Positions 43,415 through 52,095 of a DNA stretch of 64,000 nt are shown one piece after another. The notes under the pieces are model-generated. The model was not told where the DNA came from, made no database searches, and saw nothing but the letters and a program-made list of their open reading frames with translations. How positions within the stretch are numbered: the first letter of the stretch is position 1; each line of letters begins with the position of its first letter. Location: NCBI RefSeq assembly GCF_008369935.1, contig NZ_VTUZ01000010.1, positions 62,001 to 126,000 on the forward strand, in the 5' to 3' direction. The position numbers and the translations under genes were made by a program. The DNA comes from Paraburkholderia panacisoli (lineage in GTDB: Bacteria; Pseudomonadota; Gammaproteobacteria; Burkholderiales; Burkholderiaceae).

Positions 43415-44128
43415 TCACACGCTGAGATAAGCGCGCCTGACTGTTTCGTTCCGTGCGAGTTCGCCGATCGTGCCGCTAAAACGGATCTGCCCTTTTTCGA
43501 GCACATACGCGCGGTCGCTGACCAGCTCGGCGAAGTGCAGGTTCTGTTCGGACAACAGAATCGACAGCCCTTCGCGCTTGAGTTCGAGAATCATGTTCGC
43601 CATCTGTTCGACGATCACCGGCGCGACGCCTTCCGACGGCTCGTCGAGCAGCACCAGATACGGATTGCCCATCAGCGTGCGCGACACGGTCAGCATCTGC
43701 TGCTCGCCGCCGCTCATCTGGCCGCCCGGGCGGCGGGGCATTTCGCCGAGATTGGGAAACAGGCGAAACAGCTTTTCCGGCGTCCATTGCGGCGCGCCTT
43801 CGCGCGGCGGCTGACGGCCGGTGTCGAGGTTCTCCATCACCGTGAGATCCGCGAACACGCGGCGGTCTTCGGGCACGAAGCCCATGCCCATCCGCGCGAT
43901 CCTGTACGGCGGCAACGCCGTGATGTTCTGCCCGCGAAACGTCACCTCGCCGCGACGGCGCGGCAGCAGACCCATCACCGCTTTCATGGTGGTCGATTTG
44001 CCGGCGCCGTTGCGGCCCATCAGCGCGACCACTTCGCCGCGGCCGACTTCGAGACCGACATCGAACAGGATATGAGCGCGGCCGTAGAACGCGTTGAGGC
44101 CGGAGACTTTCAGCATCGGCTCGCTCAT
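43415..44128 (-). CDS. ABC transporter ATP-binding protein, LivF type
   Basis: 237 residues. Walker A is GRNGAGKST in VALMGRNGAGKSTTMKAV, the signature is MSGGEQQML, and Walker B is YLVLLDEPSEG. It powers import together with the second ATPase (LivG type) encoded upstream, with a four-base overlap. It belongs to the branched-chain amino acid-type importer of this operon. Confidence 0.92.
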   Translation of the reverse strand: MSEPMLKVSGLNAFYGRAHILFDVGLEVGRGEVVALMGRNGAGKSTTMKAVMGLLPRRRGEVTFRGQNITALPPYRIARMGMGFVPEDRRVFADLTVMENLDTGRQPPREGAPQWTPEKLFRLFPNLGEMPRRPGGQMSGGEQQMLTVSRTLMGNPYLVLLDEPSEGVAPVIVEQMANMILELKREGLSILLSEQNLHFAELVSDRAYVLEKGQIRFSGTIGELARNETVRRAYLSV

Positions 44129-44943
44129 TGCGGCGCTCCTCGTCCCGCTTGTCCCGCCTGGCCTGTCGCCGTGTCATGCAGCGGCGCGTGCGGCCGGAAG
44201 GTCTTGCCTGTACCGAAATAGACTTCCTGCACGCGCGGGTCGTTACGGATCGTTTCGGCATCGCCCTCGGCGATCAGCTTGCCGCGCGCGAGCACGATCA
44301 TGCGATCGGCGTACGCGAATACCACGTCCATGCTGTGCTCGGTAAACAGCACGCCGATCTTGTGCTCGGTGACCAGACGTTTGGTCAGTGCCATCAGCTC
44401 GTTGCGCTCCTTCGGCGCCATGCCGGCGGTGGGTTCGTCCATCAGCAGCAGCTTCGGTCGATTGGCGAGCGCGATCGCCAGTTCGACGCGTTTCACGTCG
44501 CCATACGCGAGCACGCCGCACGCGCGCTTCGCATCGGCGCTCATGCCGACCTGTTCGAGCAGCGCAAACGCTTCGTCGGCATAGCGCGAGCCCGCGGGCT
44601 TCCACAGGCCGAAGGTCTTGTGTTCGCGCGACACCAGCGCCGTCTGCACGTTTTCGAGCACGGTCATGGAATTGAAGGTCGCGGCAATCTGGAACGTGCG
44701 GCCGACGCCGAGCCGCCAGATGTCGCGCGGACGCATGCCGACCAGTTCATGGCCGTCGAGGCGGATCGATCCGGACGACGGCTGCAACTGCCCGTTGACC
44801 ATGTTGAAGCAGGTCGACTTGCCCGCGCCGTTCGGTCCGAGCAGCGCGAGCAGTTGACCGGCTTCGAGATCGAACGAGACATTGTCGACAGCCTTCAGGC
44901 CTCCGAACGATCGGGACAGACCCGAGACGCGCAGCAGGCTCAT
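44125..44943 (-). CDS. ABC transporter ATP-binding protein, LivG type
   Basis: 272 residues. Walker A reads GPNGAGKST. The signature motif is variant: LAYGDVKRVELA where LSYGxQRRxE is usual. Walker B is LLLMDEPTAGM. The C-terminal tail is longer than LivG of Escherichia coli. It overlaps the permease gene and the LivF gene by four bases each, giving tightly coupled expression. Confidence 0.92.
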   Translation of the reverse strand: MSLLRVSGLSRSFGGLKAVDNVSFDLEAGQLLALLGPNGAGKSTCFNMVNGQLQPSSGSIRLDGHELVGMRPRDIWRLGVGRTFQIAATFNSMTVLENVQTALVSREHKTFGLWKPAGSRYADEAFALLEQVGMSADAKRACGVLAYGDVKRVELAIALANRPKLLLMDEPTAGMAPKERNELMALTKRLVTEHKIGVLFTEHSMDVVFAYADRMIVLARGKLIAEGDAETIRNDPRVQEVYFGTGKTFRPHAPLHDTATGQAGQAGRGAPQ

Positions 44944-46883
44944 AGTCCCTCCTTGATCGCGGCGGCGCGTTGCGACGGCGACACGGCACTACTGTCGGCG
45001 GCATCGGCGGTGTCGTCGCCGAAACGCTCGCGAATGAAGCCGACGATCCCTTGCGGAAACGCGATCACCAGCAGCAGGATCGCGACGCCCAGCAGCGCCT
45101 GCCAATAGTCGGTCTGCCGCGCGACGGTGTCCTGCAGCCACGTGAACACGGCCGCGCCGACGATCGGTCCGCTCAAGGTCTGCAAGCCGCCGAGCAGCAC
45201 CATCACGAGGCCGTCCACCGAACGGCTCACGCTGATCACTTCCGGCGAGATCGTCCCCTTCGAGAACGCGTACAGCGATCCGGCGAGTCCGCAGAACAGC
45301 GACGCGATCACGAACGCCGCCCACTGCACGCGCTTCACGTCGATGCCGATCGCCTCGGCGCGCAGCACGGAATCGCGCGACGCCCGCATCGCGTAGCCGA
45401 GCGGCGAGAACAGCAGCTTGCGCAACAACCACACGCCGACTACCGCGCAGACCAGCGTCAGGTAGTAAAACGCTACCGGCGACGACAACCAGTTCGACGG
45501 CCATAAGCCGAGCACGCCGTTGCTGCCGCCCGTCACGTCGTCCCACTGGAACACGACCGACCAGACGATCTGCGCGAACGCTAGCGTCAGCATCGCGAGA
45601 TAGACACCGGAGAGGCGCACGCAGAACCAGCCGAACACCAGCGCGCCGGCGACCGCGAGCAGCGGTCCGAGCAGCAGCGCGGCTTCCATCGGCAGATCCA
45701 GCACTTTGAGGAACAGCGCGGCGCCGTATGCGCCGAGGCCGAAGTAAGCGGCGTGGCCGAACGAATGCATGCCGCCCGGCCCCATGATGAAATGCAGGCT
45801 CGTCGCGAACAGCACCGCGATCAGGATTTCGACCAGCAGCACAGGCATGTACGGAAACGCGTTAGCCGCGAGCGGCGCGAGCGCGAGGACCAGCAACGCG
45901 AATGCGGCCAGCCACTTGAGGCGTTTGCCCGCCGGACGCAACGGCGTTTCCGGCGCCGCCATCCCGCGCACCGCGGCGCTCGCGCGGCCGAGCAGGCCCC
46001 AGGGCCGCACCACCAGCACGACCGCCATCACGACGAATTCGGCCACCAGCGTAAAGCGGCTCAACGACAGACCTACGCCGAAGACCGTCACATGGCCGAT
46101 GCCGATGCACAGCGCCTTGATCTCCGCGATGAGCAGCGCAGCGACGAACGCGCCCGGAATCGAACCCATGCCGCCGACCACGACCACCACGAACGCATTG
46201 CCGATGGTCTCCAGATCCAGCGACAGATTCGCCGACATGCGCGGCCCTTGCAGCGCGCCGCCGAGACCGGCGAGAAACGCGCCGACGAAAAACACGCCGG
46301 TAAACAGCCACGCCTGATTGATGCCGAGCGCGCCGAGCATCTCGCGATCCTGCGTCGCGGCGCGCACCAGCGTGCCCCAGCGCGTGCGCGTCAACGCGTA
46401 CCAGAGCAGCAGCAACACCACCGGCCCGATGACGATCAGCGCGATGTCGTAGGTCGGCAGCGGATGGCCGAGAAAATCAACCGCACCGGCCAGATGCGGC
46501 GCTCGTGGCCCGAACAGATCTTCGGGGCCCCACAGCCACAACGCGGCGTCGCGAGAGATCAACACTAGCGCGAAGGTGGCGAGCAGGTGGAACAACTCGG
46601 GCGCCTGGTAGATGCGCCGCAACACGATCATCTCGACCAGCGCGCCCAGCACCGCAACCACCAGCGCGGCGGCCAGCACCGACAGCCAGAAGCCGCCCGC
46701 CGTCTGTCCGAAGCGGCTCGCGATGCTGTACGCGACGTAGATCCCGAACATATAGAACGAGCCGTGCGCGAAGTTGACGATGCGCGTCACGCCGAAGATC
46801 AGCGACAAACCGGCGGCGACGAGAAACAGCGTCGACGCGTCGGCGAGTCCGTTGACCAGCTGTACCAGCAAATTCGAAAGCAT
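44940..46883 (-). CDS. Fused LivH-LivM permease
   Basis: 647 residues from the ATG at 46883, six bases after GAGGG. A longer reading (to 47078) adds an untypical leader. Residues 1-290 are a LivH-type permease (ASTLFLVAAGLSLIFGVTRI), then a polar linker, then residues about 320-620 a LivM-type permease (SFGHAAYFGLGAYGAAL and AIGIDVKRVQWAAFVIASLF). In the E. coli system these are two proteins. Fusion of the two permease halves is seen in some other proteobacteria. It forms the whole membrane channel of the importer. Confidence 0.88.
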   Translation of the reverse strand: MLSNLLVQLVNGLADASTLFLVAAGLSLIFGVTRIVNFAHGSFYMFGIYVAYSIASRFGQTAGGFWLSVLAAALVVAVLGALVEMIVLRRIYQAPELFHLLATFALVLISRDAALWLWGPEDLFGPRAPHLAGAVDFLGHPLPTYDIALIVIGPVVLLLLWYALTRTRWGTLVRAATQDREMLGALGINQAWLFTGVFFVGAFLAGLGGALQGPRMSANLSLDLETIGNAFVVVVVGGMGSIPGAFVAALLIAEIKALCIGIGHVTVFGVGLSLSRFTLVAEFVVMAVVLVVRPWGLLGRASAAVRGMAAPETPLRPAGKRLKWLAAFALLVLALAPLAANAFPYMPVLLVEILIAVLFATSLHFIMGPGGMHSFGHAAYFGLGAYGAALFLKVLDLPMEAALLLGPLLAVAGALVFGWFCVRLSGVYLAMLTLAFAQIVWSVVFQWDDVTGGSNGVLGLWPSNWLSSPVAFYYLTLVCAVVGVWLLRKLLFSPLGYAMRASRDSVLRAEAIGIDVKRVQWAAFVIASLFCGLAGSLYAFSKGTISPEVISVSRSVDGLVMVLLGGLQTLSGPIVGAAVFTWLQDTVARQTDYWQALLGVAILLLVIAFPQGIVGFIRERFGDDTADAADSSAVSPSQRAAAIKEGL

Positions 46884-47046
46884 CACGACCCTCGGCAGCT
46901 TGCTGAACGGCGCGTGCGCGGCAGGCGCAGGCGGCGCGATCGGCAGACGTTGCAGCGCGTGCGGCCCCATGCGCGCACGCGTCAACGGCGGGACAGTAAC
47001 CCGAAAGAATTCTCCTTGGGAAGCAGCGAAACAACCGCGTTCAAAC

Positions 47047-47631
47047 TCAGCGCAAACCGTCTTCGCCCTTGATCTCACTCACCTGCAAGCCGCCGATGCG
47101 CGGCAGCGGCCGCCCCGACGCGGTCACCGCAACCGCCACGACGATTTCGTTCGCGCGCGGCGCATCCGACACGCGCGCCTCGATCGCATCGAAATGACTG
47201 CGCACGAAGGCCGCGTCCTTGTGGCCGAGCGGCACGTCGATCGCGGTGCCGAGCGTGCCCATCTTCTTCGCCGACGGCACCAGCGCCGCGCCCTTTTCGA
47301 CTGCGGCCCGCAGCGGCGCGCCGAGTTTCGGGTGCAGGATCGCGGCCGCATGTTCCAGCTCGCCCGCCTCGCCGACGATCGCGGCCTTGCCGTAGCTTTG
47401 CGCGTCGCCGGGCGCAATGCCGAGCGCCTCGACGCACCGGTTGCCGAGCAGCGCGCCCAGTTCTTCGCCGGCTTCGATCAGCGCGTCGAGTTTGGCCTCG
47501 TAGCGGCCCGCATACGGATTGTCGATCACCGCGATCGCAACCGCGCGACGCGCGGGTGGATCGATGGCCTGGCCCATTTCAATGCGAGTTTCATCCACCT
47601 GCACGACCAGCTTGCGAAGCTTGATTGCCAT
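47047..47631 (-). CDS. DUF1185 (amino acid synthesis) family protein, copy 2
   Basis: 194 residues from the ATG at 47631 with GAGAGAG upstream. It starts MAIKLRKLVVQVDETRIEMG and has the family blocks AVAVIDNPYAGRYEAKLDAL and AQSYGKAAIVGEAGELEHAAA, then PSAKKMGTLGTAIDVPLGHK. The family has no proven reaction; the name is historical. A paralogue is immediately upstream in the same operon, sharing SYGKxAIVG, GELEHxA, PSxKK and the YAGRYEAK motif. Confidence 0.85.
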   Translation of the reverse strand: MAIKLRKLVVQVDETRIEMGQAIDPPARRAVAIAVIDNPYAGRYEAKLDALIEAGEELGALLGNRCVEALGIAPGDAQSYGKAAIVGEAGELEHAAAILHPKLGAPLRAAVEKGAALVPSAKKMGTLGTAIDVPLGHKDAAFVRSHFDAIEARVSDAPRANEIVVAVAVTASGRPLPRIGGLQVSEIKGEDGLR

Positions 47632-47701
47632 TTCGCTCTCTCCGGGTTTCGATGCTTCGATGTTGCGGCGTTGCCACTTGTCGCTGCGCCGCTGCAACGC
47701 T

Positions 47702-48292
47702 TCAGCGCAAACCGTCCTTGCCCACGATCGCCTCTTTCGCGAGGCCGCCGACGCGCGCATGGACGCGCTGCCCCGTACTCATCACGAGGATGTACACGAG
47801 TTCGTCGGCGGCGGGCGCGCCGGGCACGCGCACTTCGATCGCGTCGAAGTGGCTGCGCACGTAGCTCGCGTTCACGTGCGTGAGCGGCACGTCGAGCGCG
47901 GTGGACGGCGCGCCGACCTTCTTCGTGGACGGCACGATCGCGTTGGTCGGCACGCCGTTCTTCTCCAGCAGTTCACGCATGGCATAGCCGCCGGGGACAT
48001 GCCACAGCGCGCCATGCTCGAGTTCGCCGCGCGCGCCGACAATCGCGCGCTTGCCATAACTTTCAATCGATGCGTGCGGCACCGCCATCGCCGCCAGCAG
48101 CCGTTGCGCCATATCGAAGCCGATGGGTTTGAGCGCTTCCATCGCGTGCTCGATTTTCGCTTCGTAGCGGCCGGCAAACGGGTTCGTCATCACCGCGGCA
48201 ATCGCGCCGCGTCGGAGCGGCTGCTCGGGCGCGGGGCCGAACTCGTGGAAGATATCTTCGACGTGCGTCAGCACGCGGCGTATTTCGAACAC
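47702..48292 (-). CDS. DUF1185 (amino acid synthesis) family protein, copy 1
   Basis: 196 residues, start GTG at 48292 four bases after GGAGG, overlapping the end of the UPF0280 gene by 25 bases. Blocks seen are NPFAGRYEAKIEHAMEAL, ESYGKRAIVGARGELEHGAL and PSTKKVGAPSTALDVPLTHV. Both copies probably form a hetero-oligomer. The nearest enzyme-like context is N-heterocycle ring opening, so a hydrolytic role is possible but unproven. Confidence 0.85.
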   Translation of the reverse strand: MFEIRRVLTHVEDIFHEFGPAPEQPLRRGAIAAVMTNPFAGRYEAKIEHAMEALKPIGFDMAQRLLAAMAVPHASIESYGKRAIVGARGELEHGALWHVPGGYAMRELLEKNGVPTNAIVPSTKKVGAPSTALDVPLTHVNASYVRSHFDAIEVRVPGAPAADELVYILVMSTGQRVHARVGGLAKEAIVGKDGLR

Positions 48293-49206
48293 GGAGCCTC
48301 CGTTATTGTAGGGGCGCGGCGCGCGGGCAACGCGCCGTTTTCATGAATGCCGGCGACGCGCACCCGCCCTTGCAGGAAGAGTGCGGCGCCTTCGATCAAG
48401 CCTTGCTCTCGCAGACACTGTGCCACGGCGACGCCGCGCGCCAGCGCGAGTTCGATCAGCGGCTGCGGCAACGCAGGGACGTCGACGGTGACGAGGAGGT
48501 CGCCCAGATCGCTATCGTCCTTCAACGACGACGCCGGGCGGCGCACGATCCCCGCATGGTCCAGATGCACGGCGTTCGCGATCATCGTCGCGGCGGCGTC
48601 GGCGGTGGCGGCGTCACGGGCGAGCACGGTCACGCTGTCGGCGATGCCGAGGCTGAAGCTGCGGCCGCGCCAGCCGCTGGTCGCGATGCCGCGCACCGGC
48701 ACGCTCGCGTCGAGCGTCAGGTTGGCGTCGAGCGCATGATCGCGTGAGAGATGCGAGCCGGAGCAGTTCGCGAGATCGGCGAACACGCCGACGCGGTACT
48801 GCTGCCCTTCCGTCAGATACAGCGCGATGTCGCCGCCATTGTTGATGAACGCACGTGCGACGCCTTCACGCGCGAACGCCGCGATCAGTTCATCGGCGAC
48901 GCTGCCCGCGACGGCCGCCATCGGTGTGATGTAACGCGCGCGATGCGGATGGCACGCGGACCACATGCGGCGCGCCACCGGGCCTTGCAACGCGGTGTCG
49001 TGCGACGCCGAGTCGGCCGGCACGGGCTGCCGAAGCAGTTGCAACTCGCCGACCAACTCGGGCAGCACATCCGCGAAACGCGTCCAGCACGCGTGATACG
49101 CGGCCTGCACCGCCGCAGGCTCGCCGTCCGCGCCGAGGATCAGATCGATCGGCCCATGCTGCCAATGCCAGCGGTTTGCATCGAGCCGGGTGCGGGTGGG
49201 GGTCAT
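48268..49206 (-). CDS. UPF0280 family protein, ApbE-like fold
   Basis: 312 residues from the ATG at 49206. Family blocks are MAAVAGSVADELIAAFAREG, VARAFINNGGDIALYL, RGIATSGWRGRSFSLGIAD and VTVLARDAATADAAATMIAN. The NNGGDIAL and IATSG segments are those of the ApbE flavin-transferase superfamily. UPF0280 itself has no known activity. Because it lies between the reductase and the DUF1185 genes, help in flavin attachment to the reductase is a testable idea (inference). The gap to the reductase stop is 57 bases. Confidence 0.82.
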   Translation of the reverse strand: MTPTRTRLDANRWHWQHGPIDLILGADGEPAAVQAAYHACWTRFADVLPELVGELQLLRQPVPADSASHDTALQGPVARRMWSACHPHRARYITPMAAVAGSVADELIAAFAREGVARAFINNGGDIALYLTEGQQYRVGVFADLANCSGSHLSRDHALDANLTLDASVPVRGIATSGWRGRSFSLGIADSVTVLARDAATADAAATMIANAVHLDHAGIVRRPASSLKDDSDLGDLLVTVDVPALPQPLIELALARGVAVAQCLREQGLIEGAALFLQGRVRVAGIHENGALPARRAPTITEAPCSKYAAC

Positions 49207-49263
49207 CACGTTGGTCGCGTTCGTCGTGTGGATGTGTGTTTTGGGTTGGCGGGTGACGCGCCG

Positions 49264-50877
49264 TCAGCCGAGCATCGGCGGCATCGCGGGCGGCCACGGA
49301 TTGTCGGGATTGCGCAGCAGCGTACGGCGCGCGAGCGGTGCGCCTTCCGTATGGCCGGGCCCGTTCGCCAGCACGCTCTCCAACGAGCGCACCGCGTCGA
49401 GATGGCCGCCGAGGTCGCGATACGCGTCATACGTCATCGTGAATTCGATCGGCGCGACGATCGCGGGCGTGGGCACCGTGCCGAACGAGCGGTCGGGCAT
49501 CCGCGCTACATCGACCATCACGGTGATGCCGCCACCGGGCCACACATAGGCCGGCGCGCCGCCACAGGTCACGTTGACCAGCTTCTGTTTGATCGCCCGG
49601 GTGAGCAGCACCGGGTTCTCCGTGGCGCCTGCGCGCAGACTGCCACCCGCGCCACCGAGAAACAGCACCGTGGCGAGTGACGGCTCGCAGTTCTCGCCGA
49701 TGCGTTCGACCGTACGGCGCACCGCGTCCGGCATCGGCGCGATACGCGGCACGAGATCCCGATCGAGTTCGTACCACTGCGCGTGTTCACCGGTGGTCGA
49801 CACCATCAGCAAACGCATGCCCGGTGTCGCGACGGCGGGATCGAAGCCTTCGACGATCGCCAGCGGATCCTGAATGTCGGTGCCGCCCCAGCCCGTGCCG
49901 GGATTGGCGACCTGAAAATAGCGCCCTGGCGTCGACTTACGTCCGCGAATCTTCACGCCCGAGCGCGTCATGCCGAGGCATCGGCCGGCCTGGTGTTCGG
50001 TGAGCACGCCGGTGATGTGATCGTCGACGACCACCACTTCGTCGGCATGACCGAACCATTGCTTCGCGAAGATGCCGATGGTCGCGGAACCGCAGCCCAC
50101 GCGCATGCGCTGTTCCTCGACGCCGTCGACCACCGGCGCCGCGCCCGCGCGAATCACGAGACTTGCGCCGCCGTCGATGGTCAACGCCACCGCCTCCTTG
50201 TTGCCGAGCGCGAGCATCATGTCGCACGTCACGCGGCCTTCTTTCTTGCTGCCGCCGGTCAGATGGTGCACGCCGCCGAGGCTCAACATCTGCGAGCCGT
50301 ACTCCGCAGTGCTCACGTGGCCGACAATCTCGCCGTGACAGCGAACGTTGGATTGTTCCGGGCCGAGAAAGCGATCGGTGTCGATCTTCACCTTGAAGCT
50401 GCAGTAGCTGAAGATGCCTTCGGTGACGACCGTGATCATATCGACGTCGTCGAGCTTCGACGCAACGATGAAAGGCGCGGGCTTGTAGTCGGGATAAGTG
50501 GATGATGCGCCGATGCCGGTGACGAAGAGCGGCTCGTCGGCGGTGGGATCATTCGCTTCGGACAGCGCGCCGAATTCGACGATGGCTTGCGCCTGGGCGC
50601 CACTTGCGCCCGCTTCGGCCGCTAACGGCGAGCGCGCGAGAAACACCACCGGATCGACGCGGATCAGCCGCCCGTCCGCATTCGCGTAACGATCGCACGC
50701 GCCGGTGCGGCCTTCGGATATCTGGCACAGCACCGGGCATGCATTGCATTCGATCTTGTTCGACGCCATGCGCTCGCTGCGCGGCGCCGCCTTTTCGAGC
50801 ACGGTAGGACCCGGCGTCGACGCGGCTTCGCCGTCGACACTGTCCGCGCCGAAATCGACCTTCGTATGTTCTGTCAT
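49264..50877 (-). CDS. 6-hydroxynicotinate reductase-like iron-sulfur enzyme
   Basis: 537 residues from the ATG at 50877. An ATG at 50901 is also in frame. Near the N-terminus is the cysteine cluster CNACPVLCQISEGRTGACDR (spacing CX2CX3CX9C), which fits a [4Fe-4S] cluster. Later blocks include VTEGIFSYCSFKVKIDTD, GGVHHLTGGSKKEGRV, NPGTGWGGTDIQDPLAI and CGGAPAYVWPGGGIT. By recall it matches the 6-hydroxynicotinate reductase of Eubacterium barkeri, which reduces 6-hydroxynicotinate to 1,4,5,6-tetrahydro-6-oxonicotinate with reduced ferredoxin. It is the first gene of the operon, facing the TetR gene. Which electron donor serves in an aerobe is unknown. Confidence 0.8.
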   Translation of the reverse strand: MTEHTKVDFGADSVDGEAASTPGPTVLEKAAPRSERMASNKIECNACPVLCQISEGRTGACDRYANADGRLIRVDPVVFLARSPLAAEAGASGAQAQAIVEFGALSEANDPTADEPLFVTGIGASSTYPDYKPAPFIVASKLDDVDMITVVTEGIFSYCSFKVKIDTDRFLGPEQSNVRCHGEIVGHVSTAEYGSQMLSLGGVHHLTGGSKKEGRVTCDMMLALGNKEAVALTIDGGASLVIRAGAAPVVDGVEEQRMRVGCGSATIGIFAKQWFGHADEVVVVDDHITGVLTEHQAGRCLGMTRSGVKIRGRKSTPGRYFQVANPGTGWGGTDIQDPLAIVEGFDPAVATPGMRLLMVSTTGEHAQWYELDRDLVPRIAPMPDAVRRTVERIGENCEPSLATVLFLGGAGGSLRAGATENPVLLTRAIKQKLVNVTCGGAPAYVWPGGGITVMVDVARMPDRSFGTVPTPAIVAPIEFTMTYDAYRDLGGHLDAVRSLESVLANGPGHTEGAPLARRTLLRNPDNPWPPAMPPMLG

Positions 50878-50990
50878 GGCGGGGTTCCCATACGACGACA
50901 TTACAAGCGGTCCTGCCCGGCTGCCAAATCACCCTTGTTTCAGGGGACTTGCGCGCGACGCGCCAATTTTCATGTTGCGTCCACTCACCG

Positions 50991-51014
50991 TTGATGTAGT
51001 ATTTCCTACATCAA
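50991..51014. promoter_or_regulatory. Perfect operator-like palindrome for the TetR regulator
   Basis: TTGATGTAG (50991-50999) and CTACATCAA (51006-51014) are a perfect 9-base inverted repeat with spacer TATTTC. It lies in the divergent gap, 113 bases upstream of the reductase ATG and about 250 upstream of the TetR gene. TetR dimers bind such dyads. It is the clearest regulatory site in the window. Confidence 0.65.
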
Positions 51015-51261
51015 ACTGGATTGAAATCTACCCGATCAAAATAGACTGTGCAACGTGTTTCCGGATGAGAGAAAGAATGGTGCGACGCGGCATGGGCGTG
51101 TGAATCACGCCTCAATCTACGCCGAAGCGGCAGGTCGCGCAGCACCTGACTCAGCCGCTAAAGCGGGCGGTATGATGATGGCGCGAGCGTCCCTCGCTCG
51201 TGCACGTGCCGCTGCTGTACATGCCGTTTTATTGACACCGACAAAGAGATCCAAGACCGCC

Positions 51262-52035
51262 ATGAGTCCCACCGCCGTCCGCAAGCCGGGCGCCACCGGC
51301 ATCCGTGCGAAACAGGCGCAGGACACTCGCGCCAAGCTTCTGAAAGCGGCAATCAAGGTCTTCGCGAAACAGGGTTATGCAAGCGGCCGCGTCGAAAGTA
51401 TTTCGAAGGCCGCGCGTTCGCACGACCGCATGATCTATTACTACTTCGGCAGCAAGGAGCAGTTGTTCGTCGAAGTGCTGGAAACGATCTACACGCAGTT
51501 CAACGAAGCGGAAAGCAAACTCGATCTCGATCTGGACGATCCGGTGCACGGTCTCGAACAGATGGTCGAATTCGTCTGGGAGTACTACCTCGATCATCCG
51601 GAGTTCGTCACGCTGCTGTCGAGCGAAAATCTGCATCAGGGCAAGCATGCGAAAAAATCGCTGAAGCTCAAAGAGATTTCGGGCTACGCGATTTCGGTCG
51701 TGCAAAAGTTGCTGGACGCGGGTCACGCGCAAAACGTGTTTCGCGCCGACGTCAGGGCGCGCGACGTATATCTGATGATCGCGTCGCTCGGCTATTTTTA
51801 TAACGCCAATCAGTACACGTTGGGCGCGTTCCTCGGCGAGCCGCTAATGGACAAGGCGGCGCTCGAACATTGGCGCGAGGTTATCAAGGACACGGTGTTG
51901 CGTGCGGTGCGATTGCGGTTGCCGGAGAGCGCGGCGGCGAATCCGGCGGCGGGCGCAACTGCGGCTGCGGTCACGGCTTCGGCGAATCACAGCGGAAAGG
52001 AAAGCGAAATCGAACACGGGCGCGGCGCTGCATAA
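51262..52035 (+). CDS. TetR-family regulator of the N-heteroaromatic operon
   Basis: 257 residues from the ATG at 51262, preceded by a GAGAT site. The helix-turn-helix is TRAKLLKAAIKVFAKQGYAS through SHDRMIYYYFGSKEQLFVEV. The rest is helical and carries the ligand pocket (WEYYLDHPEFVTLLSSEN). The C-terminal 35 residues are Ala-rich and disordered (AAANPAAGATAAAVTAS), longer than usual. It is divergent from the reductase operon and most likely represses it, with the substrate or 6-hydroxynicotinate as inducer. It converges with the pca operon. Confidence 0.88.
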   Translation: MSPTAVRKPGATGIRAKQAQDTRAKLLKAAIKVFAKQGYASGRVESISKAARSHDRMIYYYFGSKEQLFVEVLETIYTQFNEAESKLDLDLDDPVHGLEQMVEFVWEYYLDHPEFVTLLSSENLHQGKHAKKSLKLKEISGYAISVVQKLLDAGHAQNVFRADVRARDVYLMIASLGYFYNANQYTLGAFLGEPLMDKAALEHWREVIKDTVLRAVRLRLPESAAANPAAGATAAAVTASANHSGKESEIEHGRGAA

Positions 52036-52065
52036 AAAAACGCGCGCCGGACAAGCGGCGCGCGT
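52034..52065. terminator. Bidirectional terminator between TetR and pcaC genes
   Basis: ACGCGCGCCG (52040-52049) and CGGCGCGCGT (52056-52065) form a perfect 10-base stem with a 6-base loop. A run of seven A on the left becomes a T-run for the minus-strand pca transcript. Confidence 0.8.
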
Positions 52066-52095
52066 CTCTCATCTCAAGACCACAAACGTACAGCG

